From contig BSBN01000297.1 of assembly GCA_027924645.1 (NCBI GenBank), forward strand, positions 9,238,001 through 9,302,000: DNA of 64,000 bases, read 5' to 3'. The notes under the pieces are model-generated. The model did no database searches, was not told where the DNA came from, and saw nothing but the letters and a program-made list of their open reading frames with translations. Below, piece by piece: positions 45,901-58,200 of this stretch. The stretch is from Cunninghamia lanceolata (Eukaryota; Streptophyta; Pinopsida; Cupressales; Cupressaceae). The position numbers and the translations under genes are program-made. Position 1 is the stretch's first letter; every line of letters starts with the position of its first letter.

Positions 45901-48900
45901 TAATAATATTCATTGGCAAGTTTTTGACAGTGATGAACAAATCCTGAGGTTCCTATTAGAGGAAGATGAGTTTTCCATGATGAATTAGGATAAACTCAAA
46001 CAATAGTATGACAATGATCAAATCATTCAGCTGAGAACAAATAAGCTTCCCAAGGGATTGGTCACCTTGGAATCTATTTTTGGCACTAATGACCAAAAGA
46101 AGAAGACAAAAACCAGTATGCAGGTAAAGGAGGAGCATTATGAAGAGCTAGAAGTTTTCAAAGGTAGACTCCTTAAAATTGGTAAAATCTGCTCAGCTGA
46201 AGACATAAGAGCTTTCATTGCTCTTTGTAAAGAATTTGAAGAGGTGTTTGCTTGGGATTATGTAGACTTAAAGGGATTTGATCCTCATATTGCCCAACAC
46301 ACCATAGAGTTAGAGCTAGGTATAAAACCTGTGAGATAGAAACAGAGACCTCTGAATCCAAAGCTAGAACCCCTGATGATCAAGGAACTAACCAAGCTGA
46401 TTGAAGGGAAGATCATCTTTCCAATCAAGCACACTTCTTGGGTTTCTAACCTTGTGCCTATGAGGAAGAAGAATGGGGAGATCAGGTTGTGTGTTGACTT
46501 CAGAGACCTCAACAGAGCCTCCCTAAAAGACCACTACCCATTAACTTTAATGGAGCAACTTCTGCAGGTGGTGGCTAGCTCAGAAAGGTTTTCTTTGCTT
46601 GATGGATTTTCTGGTTATAACCAGGTGCTAGTCAAGGAAGAAGACCAATTCAAGACTTCTTTCACAACCAAGTGGGGTACTATGGCCTACAGGAGGATGC
46701 CTTTTGGCCTCTCAAATGCTGGCTCTACTTTTCAAAGAGCCATGGACATGGCCTTTAGGGGTCTGATGTATAAGCTAGTGCTAGTATACCTGGATGACAT
46801 GACAGTCTTCTCTAAGAATGCATCTGAGCATTTATCCCACCTAAGGCTAGTCTTTGAAAGATGCAAAGAGTTTGGGATATCCCTCAATCCAAAGAAATGC
46901 ATTTTTGCTGTACATGAGGGCAAGTTGTTGGGGCATGTTGTGTCAAAGGAGGGTATTACCATTGATTAGGAGAGAATAAGGGCCATTTTGGAATTGCCCT
47001 TACCTAGTCATAAGAAGGGACTGCAATGCTTCATTGGCAGAATTAACTTTCTAAGAAGGTTCATACCTGATATTGCAAATCTCTTAAAACCCTTAATGTC
47101 TATGTTGAAAAAGAACATAACTTTCAGTTGGATGTTAGAAGCCAGACTTAGCTTCTAGTCCATAAAGGAGGCATTGGTAATTGCACCAACCCTGATCAAT
47201 CCTGATTTCTCTAAGGACTTTATCCTATATGCTTATGGCAGCCTGGATACCATCTCTGTAATTCAGGTGTAGTAGCAGAGCGAGGGTTTTGAACAACCAA
47301 TCACCTTCTTCAGCCAAGGGTTGGAGGAGTATGAGCAAAAGTATAGCTTCATTGAAAAGCATGTCCTGGCAGTAGTCAAGAGCCTAAAAAAATTTAGGGA
47401 TCTTGTTTCAAATAACAAGATACACCTAATGGTGGCCCATCCTAATGTGAAGGAGTTCCTGGTGAGTAAAGATGTTAATGAGAAAAGGGCTAGTTGGATC
47501 ACCAAGGTCATGGAATATGATGTGGAGATCAAGATAACCAAGCTGGTTAGAGGCAGAGGACTCAGTGAGCAGCTTGTCACCAGTTCTAAGGATGAGGTAG
47601 AGGAGGAAGAAGAGGTGCTCCTAATCATAGAAGGGGAGCATCAAGATGATACAGCAGCAGTAGGTACTAGTTGGGTTAATGATATGACCCAATTTTTGCA
47701 AACTGGTAGATGTCCTACAGGCTTAGATAAAGCTAAAAGAAGATACTTTAGGCTGCAATCCATTCCATATGTTTAATAGAAGGCATCCTTTTCAGAAAGG
47801 ACTTTAATGGTGTATTGCTTAGGTGCATTGATACTGATCAGACTGATAGGGTGCTACATGAATTCCATGATGGAACAGTAGGGGGACATTTTGCCCCAAG
47901 GACTACTGCTTGGAAAGTAATGAGAGCTGGCTATTATTGGCCTAGGTTATTTAAGGATGCCCATGCATGGGCTAGAAAGTGTGTTAAGTGTGCCCTTTTT
48001 GTAGGAAAAGAGAGGCTACTAGCTTTGCCTCTACACCCAATCCAGGTAGAGCAGCCCTTTATGAGATGGGGCATTGATTTTATTGGACCTATCAACCCAC
48101 TATCAAGTGCAGGCCACAGGTGGATACTCACAGCCACAGACTACTTCACAAGATGGACTGAAGCACTGGCTCTGAAAGAATCTAATGAGAGTGTTGTTTT
48201 GAATTTTTATTGTGATTTGGTCTCCAGATTTGGAGTGCCTGAATCAATCATCTCTGATAATGCTCTAGCTTTTGTTGGCCTAAGAATAACTGACTGGGTT
48301 GTCAAGAATGGGATTTATTTGAATACTTCATCAAATTATTATCCACAGGGTAATGGTTTGGTTGAATCCACAAACAAAAATCTCATCAGGATTATTAAGA
48401 GGGCAATGAAGAATAATCAGAGGACCTAGCACACTGATTTGAAGTTTACTCTATGGGCTGATAGGATAACTCCTAAGAGGTCTATTGGGAACACCCCTTA
48501 TTTGCTAGTGTATGGAAAGGAGGCAAGGTTGCCTATGTATATGGAACTACCAGCACTAGACATCATGCATCATCTAGAAATGCTTGAAGCAGAAAGCCCC
48601 ATGGCTATAAGATATGCTCAGCTTATGGAGCTGGAGGAAAGCAGAGATAAAGCTATGGCAGCCATGGAACATCATCAACTGCAAACAAAAAGAAATTTTG
48701 ACAAGAAGGCCACCCCCAAACATTTTAGAGTGGGTGATATGGTGCTCAAATGGGATGAGTTGAGGAGTAGACCAGGGAAGCATTCCAAATTTGATAGTAT
48801 GTGGAGTGACCCCTTTCTCATTACTGAATGCAAGGAACACAATGCATTTCAGTTGTCAAATATGAATGGAGAAAATCTACATATCCCAGTCAATGGGATA

Positions 48901-48927
48901 CACTTGAAAAGGTGTTTTGAGGTATGA
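42932..48927 (+). pseudogene. Gypsy gag-pol polyprotein with RNase H between protease and RT
   Basis: A single frame runs from the ATG at 42,932 (MKRIQTRSSSSSS) to TGA at 48,925-48,927, broken by 18 premature TAG codons and one 1-base deletion near 47,773. Domains: Gag (43,150-43,720; ALQWFKSLP), a Gln-rich spacer, and retropepsin VDSGASSS (about 44,840-44,865). Next comes an RNase H (about 45,445-45,835) with acidic residues in FDGS, EYEGL, GDSEL and HADRLA. RT (46,376-46,940) has VDFRDLN and YLDD at 46,787-46,798. The usual Gypsy RNase H (47,206-47,470) reads LYAYGS where LYTDAS is expected, so its first catalytic Asp is lost. Integrase (47,830-48,700) has an HHCC finger and acidic residues in GIDFIGP, SDNALAF and NGLVEST. 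The extra RNase H resembles the archaeal-type domain of Tat/Ogre-like plant elements; lineage is inferred. Confidence 0.92.
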
Positions 48928-49186
48928 GTACCCTGTAAATTAGTAGGTTAGACTTCTTGTTTTCAATAAGTGTTGTTGCATAGTAGTTTAGATCCTTTTA
49001 CTTCCCTAAGTGCTTCTACACAGGCTGCTTTGTCATTAGGAGAAAGCAGGCCTTCTCCCCTTTTTGTGTTTTGAGAGGCAGGTCCTAGTTTCCCAACATA
49101 TTTTAAACTTGATTCCATGCCCAATAGATGCTTAAGGCCACTGATCTCATGTTTAACAGGCAAACATCCCATAGAGGTCACCAAAT

Positions 49187-51671
49187 TGTTGACCTATTTT
49201 TCCTCTAACAGGAGTCAAAATAATTCAAGAAGGATCAGTCAGTATGCATATCCCCATAAAGCCATATTTATGATCTTGAGGTCTTAACCCAGTTTCAAAA
49301 AATCTAAATCTTGCTTGAGGAAGCTTACCATGTGAAAGAGCTTGAAAAAATCAGCAAGTTTGCTTTTTACATCACCTTGATATTCGCTAAAAGGAGGAAG
49401 TTACGTGGGATCATCATCTGGTCAAGCCCTGATGTTCTAATATCGGGTCATATTTCTAAGATCGGGTGATATTTTGAACATCGAGTGATATTCTTAATAT
49501 CACCCGATATTACAAATATCACCCTATCTTCCAACTATTGCTCCCATTCTATAACATGACGATGACATCATGGTAACTACAGTGATAAACCAAGTCATAT
49601 GTCGCTGACATCATCCAGATCCATTCTTGGGGAAGATCATCTTTCTTACGAAGGTCATCATATTTCTGCCAACCTAATCTTTCATATCGGGGTGATATTT
49701 TTTTACATCAGGTGATCTTAGCTAAAGATCATCCTGATGTTATGTTTTCACTTCATGATCACTGGATCGCCCGACATGCTGCTGACATCATTCCTATGTC
49801 AGGATGATGTCCACTTATTTCACAGTTTCATGCTTTTCTGTAGGGGGTGATATTTCTAAATATCAATCATATTCCAAAGATCACCCTGATCTTATGATGA
49901 GGCTACAGTGCAACCTAATATTTTGCGGGGGGTGATATTTCTAAATATCATCCTACCCCGAATATCATGATGATGTTGTCATAACCCATAGGGGGTCATT
50001 TTTTCCTTAAACACCAGTTAGCATTTGAAGATCATCCTGATGTTTGACATGCTGGTGACGTCATCAGGATGTTTGTGGACATGATCATCTGGATCATCGA
50101 CGAGACATAGGAAGTCGACAGAGCAGGAGGAGCTTCCTCCAATGCATCGGTTTATGCCGATGAGGTTGAATATCATCATCAGGTTTCTTCAGGATGAGGA
50201 TGATATTTCCAAATATCAAGTACCTTACAAATATCGCTCTTGCTTCCAAATATCAACCTACTCTAATGTGCTGATGACATCACCTGGATATGAGGAGGTA
50301 TGTTGTATGAACATGATCAGGAGGATCTTTCCTCCGTGACATGCTACTGATGTCATCCTAATTTTCAAACATCGGGGTGATATTTTATATCATGTTACTT
50401 CCATCAGGAGGATATTTCGCATCAGGAGGATATTTCATATCGGGGTGACATTCTATATCGGGCTAACATTCAATCGGCCCGCTGATATTAGGGAGTCTTG
50501 CTGATAGGACATGATGAGGAGGAGGATGATGATGAGGCTCATGATGATGCCGTTGAGAGCAAAATCACTAACATTATATATGCTCACGGCTTAGCTTATA
50601 AAGTGATGGAAGCGTCTCCTCCAGGTGCATGTGGGATAATTAGTTCCCGTAGAAATTTGAAAATATTAGGATGATGACCTTTTGGCGGGAATCCTTCAGG
50701 AGGGTTCTCACTTCTAGTTTTGGATCCAGATCTTCATGTCGATTGAGTGGACTTTTTCAGCAATGACTTTTTTCAGTTGGTGTAGATATTTTTTGGATTC
50801 ATTGCTACATAAGAGGGCATAGCTTGCATTGATGGCCCAAAATATCCCACCATCGCTTCATCTGCAGTCTTTTCTCTGCCACCTGATTGTCGAGAACTGT
50901 CAGAAGCAGCTGCTCGCATTCAATGCTAGGTTATCCTCTGCCATTTTGAGGATCAGATTGAGGAGTAAGCTGCTTGCATTAATGATTCTAAATATCTCCT
51001 CACCTATCCCTGTTCTAGATCCTTTGGCGCCATTTCTCCTGGCAGGTGGATGTCCCTTCAAGAAGATATTTTTGATTGCATCTCTCTGAGCAAATTGGGT
51101 AACCAACTTAGGTTAGATGAAGATGCTATATAAGTTGAGGCTTATGATGTAAGAAGGGTTGGAAAATTTTTGGAGCATCTTGTCCTCCCTATTTCCAAAC
51201 AGAACTTTTCATGCTGTAGCCTTGCCTTTCATTAGATATATGCAAGCTATTATGCCTTTTGTTGATTTCTCTATCTCTGTGTGAATTTGCATATCGTTAT
51301 CTGTGAATATCTCTTGTTCCTCTCAATCATCTTGCTCCTTACCTCTGTTAGAATCATCTGTTCTGTGTATATTTGCTTGATGTATCTGGTTGTGTTGTGC
51401 ATGTTTCAGTTTTACAAAGGTTCTTTAGAACTGTCTGGTGTATCACCCTTTCATGTTTTTAAGTATTGTTGCTTTATCTTTTATTTCAGCACATTTCTTC
51501 CTCTTTTCACCCCAAAATATAGTAGTTTTAGGTGATAACTAGACAAGGAAGCCGGCCTTCTCTGGAGGTTTGATCTCATTTAGCAAAGTCCCACACTTAG
51601 AGATCAATCCCATTGTGTCATTGGAATGCTTGGAGTCCCATTCAAGCAGGGTGCAATTTCATGTGACAACA
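49187..51671 (+). repeat. Gypsy 3' LTR
   Basis: 2,485 bp and collinear with 40,301-42,780. TATAAA is at 50,597-50,602. A third exact TGACGTCA (50,056-50,063) survives here where the 5' LTR has TGATGTCA, and two that survive in the 5' LTR are TGACATCA here, as expected from CpG decay of a shared ancestor. No classical polypurine tract is obvious before 49,187. Confidence 0.93.
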
Positions 51672-51895
51672 ATAGCAACTGCAGACATCCCTTAACATAA
51701 TTTTCAAATTGTAGACAAAGATATTCAATCTACAGGATATGCAGAGCAAAACACTGCACTTTTTTGTGAGATAGAATAGTTTTGCAATTGTAGTAACTTC
51801 TCAAACACTTGCTCAAACTCATCCAAATAACATCCTTAGATGCCGACCTTAGGTTTTGACATAAATGACAACACTTACTACTCATACTTGTAATA
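51672..51895 (-). repeat. Copia-B 5' LTR, second segment
   Basis: The U3 start of the LTR, equivalent to 10,526-10,760. It begins on the minus strand as TATTACAAG at 51,895 (TGTTGCAAG in Copia-A). Confidence 0.9.
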
Positions 51896-51900
51896 GTATT
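51896..51900. repeat. Right target-site duplication of Copia-B (GTATT)
   Basis: Exact partner of 17,002-17,006. Confidence 0.85.
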
Positions 51901-52149
51901 ATCCTCAAAGTGTGGATCATCCTTTGCGATGTGTGTACCAACATGATGATCATGTGCATCCTTTTTTGTATACCTTTTTGAATAATCCTTATACCCATAG
52001 TAACACATAGATCCACAACAAAAACAAGTGTGTGGTGAGAGTTGACACCTAGGAGGCTCACCCTCATCACCCTACAAAACAAACCTTCTATGTTGACTCT
52101 AGGTAGGCAAGGGGTCACACTAGCTAGTCCTAGGCATGATGTGCCCTCA

Positions 52150-53455
52150 TGGTGCAGGAGCACCTTGAGACATTGAGAATCTGAGGATTCTATACATTTT
52201 CTGTTATGTCCAAGTGTCATACTGTAAGGCCTTCGCACCATATTGAGTTATGCGTTGACAAGTAAGGCATAAAACTGAGTCTGTATACGTGTTGTAATGG
52301 ATGTAACCGAACAAGTAGAAATGTAACCATAAGGCAGAGGTGGTTAGAGGCAGTTCGCCTTCCATCTTGTAACTACCTATGTGATGTATGGGAGTCTTTA
52401 AATAGTGAGTCTGTATGTGAGACAAGGGGACAGGAAAAAAAAGAACAAATCTATATTTATATTTAGAAGAAGGAAATAAAGAACTCTGTTGTTTTGGTGT
52501 AAACTCAGGGATGCCATTTGGAAGCATTCCACTAGTTGAGGTTTCTACGAAACCAGTGGAATGTCTTCCTTAGGAGTAGTTTTCTTTCCTTTCTATGGAG
52601 TTTGTAGTTTTCTGTGTAGTTCGTTCGGTTACAAGAGGTTACAGAGAAGATGCATTATGTGCAATACAAAGAATGATCGGTCACAATAGTGACACTAGGT
52701 TGGAAAGACATAAGAGTACCAGCTATAGTAAATCAAGGAATGTAAGTACTAAGTTGAAGATATCGGTGTAAGAAGAATCACCGGAGAGACAAAATTGCAT
52801 TTAGTCGACAGTATGTATTCTCCTGATCGGGGTGACAAATGTTATGTTTTACCGATGATTAGTTATCGGTGTGAGAGAGCTCATTGGGGGAAGCATTAAG
52901 AAGCTATATTGATAGCTAGTGTCCCACCGATAGAACGGTACATCAGTGGAGGACAAATTAGGTCTCGCTAACGAAGACAATTACCGGTGTGAGATGCATA
53001 TTGGGAGACAGAGAGAAAGTCTGGCTGAAGTAAGAAGTCTAACTGATGGAATAGAGCCAAAGATCTTCGGGGTGACCGATTTTATCAGTAGGAGAATTCT
53101 GGAGTTTGGTCAATAGTTAAGTCATGTTGAAGGTTAGAATCTTTATTAGGCTCATCAGTAAGAGTTGCATTGTTGGAAGGTGAGCGAAAAGTCCCACTGA
53201 CGATCTCAATCACATCGACAAAGGCAATTTTAAAAAAAAATGAACCATCAGTATGATCGGTACATCGGTGAAAGATATTTGGAGTTTGCCAACGGTATAT
53301 TGTCTCACTAACAATAAAGAATGAAAGTAAATTTTGATATTATATGGTCTTAAGCAAGGGGTTTATTTAAGAAAATGAAGCATAAACCCTAGGTTGTGGT
53401 GGGTTGAATGGGTTCTCACCCTATCTTGTAAGTTTCAACAACACACTCTGTATCA
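52150..53455 (+). mobile_element. Solo LTR, 1.3 kb, related by its ends to the Gag-only dimer family
   Basis: Starts TGGTGCAGGAGCACCT and ends CTCTGTATCA, with TSD CCTCA (52,145-52,149) and CCTCG (53,456-53,460). The first 16 bases equal the minus-strand start of the dimer LTRs, but the body differs. TTTAAATA (52,397-52,404) and AATAAA (52,475-52,480) again give a short U3 and a long U5. The U5 part carries about ten variants of ATCGGTG/CACCGAT. Flank block A at 11,020 preserves the empty site. Confidence 0.82.
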
Positions 53456-55330
53456 CCTCGCTCCTCTATCCTATACAGAGCCAAGTTACCTCTACCTTAT
53501 AAATCATGCATACTAAAATAATTTAGAATTTCATTGAGGATGAACATGGAATACAGTTTCATCAAGATATACTAAGTCACTTCTTTTTTGTTGCAATGAG
53601 GATACTTTAAAACCATCCACCACCTATCCCAAAAATTATACTTTATTCCTTAGTGTTGGCACCAATGACTAGAAAATCATTTACAACTTGTGTGCAAGGA
53701 TTGATTGTTTCTAGGGTCATCAAATAATGCCCATAAATTAGATTTTATAATTTTCATATTTTTTATAAGATCTTTAAAGAATAATATTGTTGAGAATTCT
53801 CTCTTTGATTGGCCCATGTGTTTATTTGGCCACTAACCAAATCTACATGAAAATTTATATTTTCACGGGTCATTGCAAGGTCTCTCAAATGTGTGGAAGT
53901 TTGCATCTAGATTTTTCAATGTATCAATCAATGTTTAAAGCTCTCTTTTGTTTTGTTCAATTTTCCCTAGATATGGTTGTTTGGGTCTCGCAAGGATGCT
54001 TCTAAGTGGGCAAAGGAGTTTGAGGTACTTTCTTTTGTGCCTTCTTTTTAGCAAGAGTTTCCTTGTGTGATTGATTTATTAGGGTTTAGAAGTGTTTGTG
54101 GGTTTCAGTTTACTAAAAATTAAAAAAAATTAAAACAACATAAACAATAAACAAAATTATTTGATTTTAATTGAAATTTCTAAAAAAATCATTGAACTCG
54201 TCTCTTACACATTATGGTGGCATAGCTCCTTCCCTAAATTAGATCCAATGTGAAGAAAACATCACTGCACAATACTAGGATTGTGTTTTGGGAAAAATGG
54301 GAGAATGAGGCTCACATGTTTTTATTAAATTTGAATTTTAATAGTCGGAAATGTGCTCTTGGTTTGGTAGTGGTTGAGCTAAGGTTGGTCACTACCAAAC
54401 CATAATGCAATCATCTTTTTTGTAGTACAATTGTGTTATAACTTATTTAGACCAAAATGACATTTTTTGGCCACTTTCTAGTTCCCCATCTTTGTGCACA
54501 TACCCAATATCTAAGGGAGTTGTGAGCCTATATTTTCTATTATTCCCTTAAGTAAAATTTATCTATATAACAAAAGCAATGCAGTACACCAATCTATATA
54601 TTAGGTTTTGCAATGCCATACTAGTACACAATAGCTACTACATTGATTAATACATACTTTCTTCCCCATAACATGACTTATTAGGATCTATAAAATAATA
54701 TAATTTATCAATCATCCAATGATTCTATTTAGAATATAGCCAAAAAATAGAGAGCAAGTTTGTTAGCAATAAAATAACCAAATACAATAGGGGCACACTT
54801 ACACATTTATCATGGTGTTTTCTTATGTACCATAACAGTCTCAAACATATATGTAGGGTGATAATAAATTGATTGGTTTGAAATGTTCCATTTCATTTCA
54901 AAATCATTAAAGTGCATGAGTAGACACTCCAAATATTTCTATTTGTAAGAGGCATAAGATCAATTATAAACATATGAGTGTGAGGAAGAGAGTAAGCCAG
55001 TTCAATTGGTTTTAAGAAAATAGCTAGTTTGGTATAGTGAGGAGTGAGTCTAATAGTAGGAATATTATTGTAGATGCTCTATCAAGATGTCTTCAATGTA
55101 ACTACTTTTTTTTAAAGGAAGAGAGAAATCCAAGTTTGCACCACTTTAAGGTAGTTTATCTTATAGTTGGGTTTTGTAGACTAAATTCTATATTAATCTT
55201 GTTTTTGGTTGATGTTTCTAGTTACTTCATATTTTTTTCATACATCTATAACATTATATATAATTTTAAAAACAAAAGAACACTAATTCTACTACCCAAC
55301 CTTCAATTCATTATCAATTATCACATATGG

Positions 55331-58200
55331 ACAATTGATAGATAACTTGGGATAGTTGAAGCATTTAGTTTTCTTTTAGTTACACTCTGTACCAAGAAAG
55401 AGATTTCACAACCCTATCAATACTCTCAAAATCCTTCAATTAATAGATATTTTAGGATCCCATATTACAAAACTCCCATCCAACATTTTGAGATTGACTT
55501 CCCTAATACTTTTAGATTTTGGTGGTTGTAAACATCTACAATCAATGCCCTATGGGATCGGATCTCACACCTTATTTCTCTTGAATATCTTTATGAAAAT
55601 GATTATCCAAATGCATGGGCAAATATAGGGTGGGATAGGGGAAAAAAAAACTACTTTCAATTAATTACTTGGGCACCCTAAAGCAACTCAAAAGGTTTAG
55701 GATTTCAAATTCTGTTGAAATAGTTTGAGAAGGAATGTTGGGAATCATAAACTAGACGGAGTCTCTACATTTGTATCTCATATATATGGAAATCTTAACC
55801 CATGAAATGATTGTCATGTCAACATTGAGTATACTCTACCTCTTATGTCCTTAGTTACTCCAAATTACATCTAATTCAAGTAGGACAATAAAGACATATC
55901 TGAATTTTGAAATTTCTTTATTACATTGAAACCTAAAATCCAAACATAGACTCAATAAGGAGGATATCTCAAGAAACTATCTGATAAATTTTATCTTGAC
56001 ATTTAAGTTCCCAAGTAATAGAGGGATTTTTTTCCATGTCATAGGTTGTTTTCTACTTGAAACTAACCCTAACAATATGGAATAAATGGGGTCTTTACAA
56101 GGGAAAAATGGGGTTGTATGTGGTTTACAGATGGCTTGGAGATGATTCTTGAACAAACATTTGAAAATTTCCTCAAAGGTCTATGCATTCATGTGATCCT
56201 TGTATCATTCATGAAAGATTTTTTGTTTAACATTTGTTGTTGTGCCTTTAACCAAAACTAGAAATGATATGAAAATAGTGGTTTGCACTAGAGGAAATGG
56301 TGTTTACTACAAAATATTAAAAGGTACAAGTAAATGTATTCAGCATTAAACCATGATTGCTAGGTATAAGCTAAGCCAGGAGTCTAACATTGTGGTAAAA
56401 TAAAATGTAAACCATGTTTGCTTTATTTTAAGTGATGGTGACTATTGAGAGAAAATAATGCAATAAAAAAGGCAAAGGTGAGAATGGACATCAAGAGAAT
56501 TGTCAACATGTGGGAACTGGGAATGACTGCTACATTGGATGAGAAAAAGGGTAAATGTGTGCCAATTGAGAATGGTACAACTTAAACATATGATATGTTG
56601 TTTGCTATTTTAGAGGTCAAACTTCTTTTGACCTTCAAAATAATAAACCATGTGTTGGTTGTTAAATTTTAGGCATTAACTCTATCCTTCTAAAGATGAA
56701 CTAAACCATCTTCTATAATGGTAACATTCAATTATTTTTTAGGATGACTTTAATGTATCAAAGCCTAAATATTTTGTCCATTTCCATGTTACTAGATATG
56801 TGTCCACTCAGTCTTATTTCTTATTTTAACTTGTAATAATATTCTTGTTAAAATAGTTTTTTCTAAACTTTTTTAATGTTTTTTTTTAATATATAAAAGA
56901 TTTAAATCATATATTATTAGTATAGTTATTGTAAAAATGGTTTGTATTGAATCATTCCTATAGAAAGCCACAACCAAACCATTGAATTAGTTAAACAAGA
57001 ATTTTGTGTGGGCTCACACAATGAGCAATGTGGGAAGGACAACCAAGATTCCAAAAATGATAAACATGACTAAGTAAGGGCACATGTAATTGATTTTAGT
57101 CTTGAGAGGAATGAAATAAAACATGAAATATATGAGTAGGCAAGAACTCTAAAATATTGTATTCTACAAATCATGACAAGAATATTTCTCAACCCACCTA
57201 TTCCATCAATATTTTGTTTAAGTGGAGGAGGAGATTTTAAGTAAACGATAGTAGCATAAGTTGAACATATGCATGGAAAGGTTTTAATTAGTCAAATTAA
57301 AAATGAACTATTTTGAAATTGAAAAAAAATAAAATATTTCAATTCGGGTAAATAAATATCCAGACACTTTACTTCCATTGTCGAATACACTTGCCAGCCT
57401 CTTGGAAAGTCAATAATATAACTAAATTCTTGGAAATAAATTTTATTTTTATTGTGTTGGTTCCCAAAAAAAAAACAATCCAAAACCTTAAAACATTACC
57501 AATCACCAAGGCCAAGGGTGTCATCAAGGTGATTGAAAGAGGTTTATCAACAAGTCAAGGGTGATTTTGGCCAACTGAAAGGAGTGGGTATGCTCCTTTG
57601 TACTTCAGTCTCAACTAGACCTAGGAGGGATATTCCTAGAGGCATGAAATAGAACACAAACAAATAAACCCAACCATACCCAATGTACACTTGACCCCTA
57701 AAGTTGTCACCCTAGGTCAAGACAAACTGGTTGCACAGGCCTCTATATTAAGTTGATTACTACACCATGCATTTGACCTAAATATAACTACTTCACATTA
57801 ACTAAGATGACTCTTCTTAACTTTACATACACAAGATACATAGTGGAGGCATATATTTGCATGATTCAGCAATGACTAAAATAGTTTTGCATCACTTCAT
57901 ATCAATCCCTAGTTATTACATTGAATCATGAATAGCATGAGATACCCTAAACTAAACATATTCCTACTCCTATAGCTAATAGGATAAGAGTTTGATTAAA
58001 AGAGTTATTGATCCATCCTTAATATGGATCGGTGCCTACTCCATTGGGCAATTAAGTCATGAACAACAAATAGAAAGAAACACACCCAATAATAAAATAT
58101 CAACAGAATCATGAGTTACAAACATGCAAATCTGAAATATATTTCATAGAATGTGTTGGGATTCCTATTTTCAAGCCAAGTATTTGCAAAGTCTTTCTAC
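55331..58200. other. AT-rich sequence with no supported gene
   Basis: No open frame above about 60 codons has recognisable features and no repeat boundary is seen. A short stretch near 56,464-56,510 reads KVRMDIKRIVN, weakly like the start of a MADS domain; see rejected items. Confidence 0.4.

Larger units (their letters stand above)
40301..51671 (+). mobile_element. Ty3/Gypsy element with an extra RNase H, complete but decayed
   Basis: 11,371 bp: 5' LTR 40,301-42,780, internal 42,781-49,186, 3' LTR 49,187-51,671. LTR ends are TGTTG...CAACA. The TSD is ATAGT (40,296-40,300) and ATAGC (51,672-51,676); the empty site in Copia-A reads CATAGCAAC near 10,526. One reading frame of about 2,000 codons spans the internal region, with domain order Gag, protease, extra RNase H, RT, RNase H, integrase. 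The LTRs differ at roughly 7-8 positions in their first 105 bp by eye, so this insertion is clearly older than the dimer. Confidence 0.93.
17007..51895 (-). mobile_element. Copia-B: Ty1/Copia element inflated by nested insertions
   Basis: In minus-strand order: 5' LTR (51,895-51,672 then 40,300-39,041), PBS, gag (38,981-38,567), LARD-B (38,561-22,256), pol (22,255-18,747), polypurine tract, 3' LTR (18,359-17,007). Without later insertions the Copia element would be about 7.2 kb. The right flank and LARD position equal those of Copia-A, so A and B are duplicates of one insertion rather than two events. Confidence 0.88.
51896..55330. repeat. Flank block B: second copy of the duplicated segment
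   Basis: Homologous to 10,761-12,908 in the same orientation, with one insertion (52,150-53,455). No gene is recognised. The last bases before 55,330 match the C-terminal codons of the 12,870-14,060 pseudogene, after which homology ends abruptly. Confidence 0.82.

Noticed and set aside
48963..49186. Possible env-like ORF after integrase in the Gypsy element
   Set aside because: Only about 260 bp separates the pol stop from the 3' LTR and no signal peptide or membrane segment is encoded there.
40301..51671. UAG reassigned to Gln, or programmed suppression, to explain 18 in-frame TAG codons
   Set aside because: Plant nuclear genes do not use such a code, the flanking elements also show stops and frameshifts, and CHG deamination explains the pattern simply. 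A copy-wide comparison could reopen it.
56464..56540. Short frame KVRMDIKRIVN resembling the start of a MADS domain
   Set aside because: Only about ten residues fit. The following residues lack the conserved RQVTF/KRR core, and there is no start codon context or further exon. Chance similarity is as likely.
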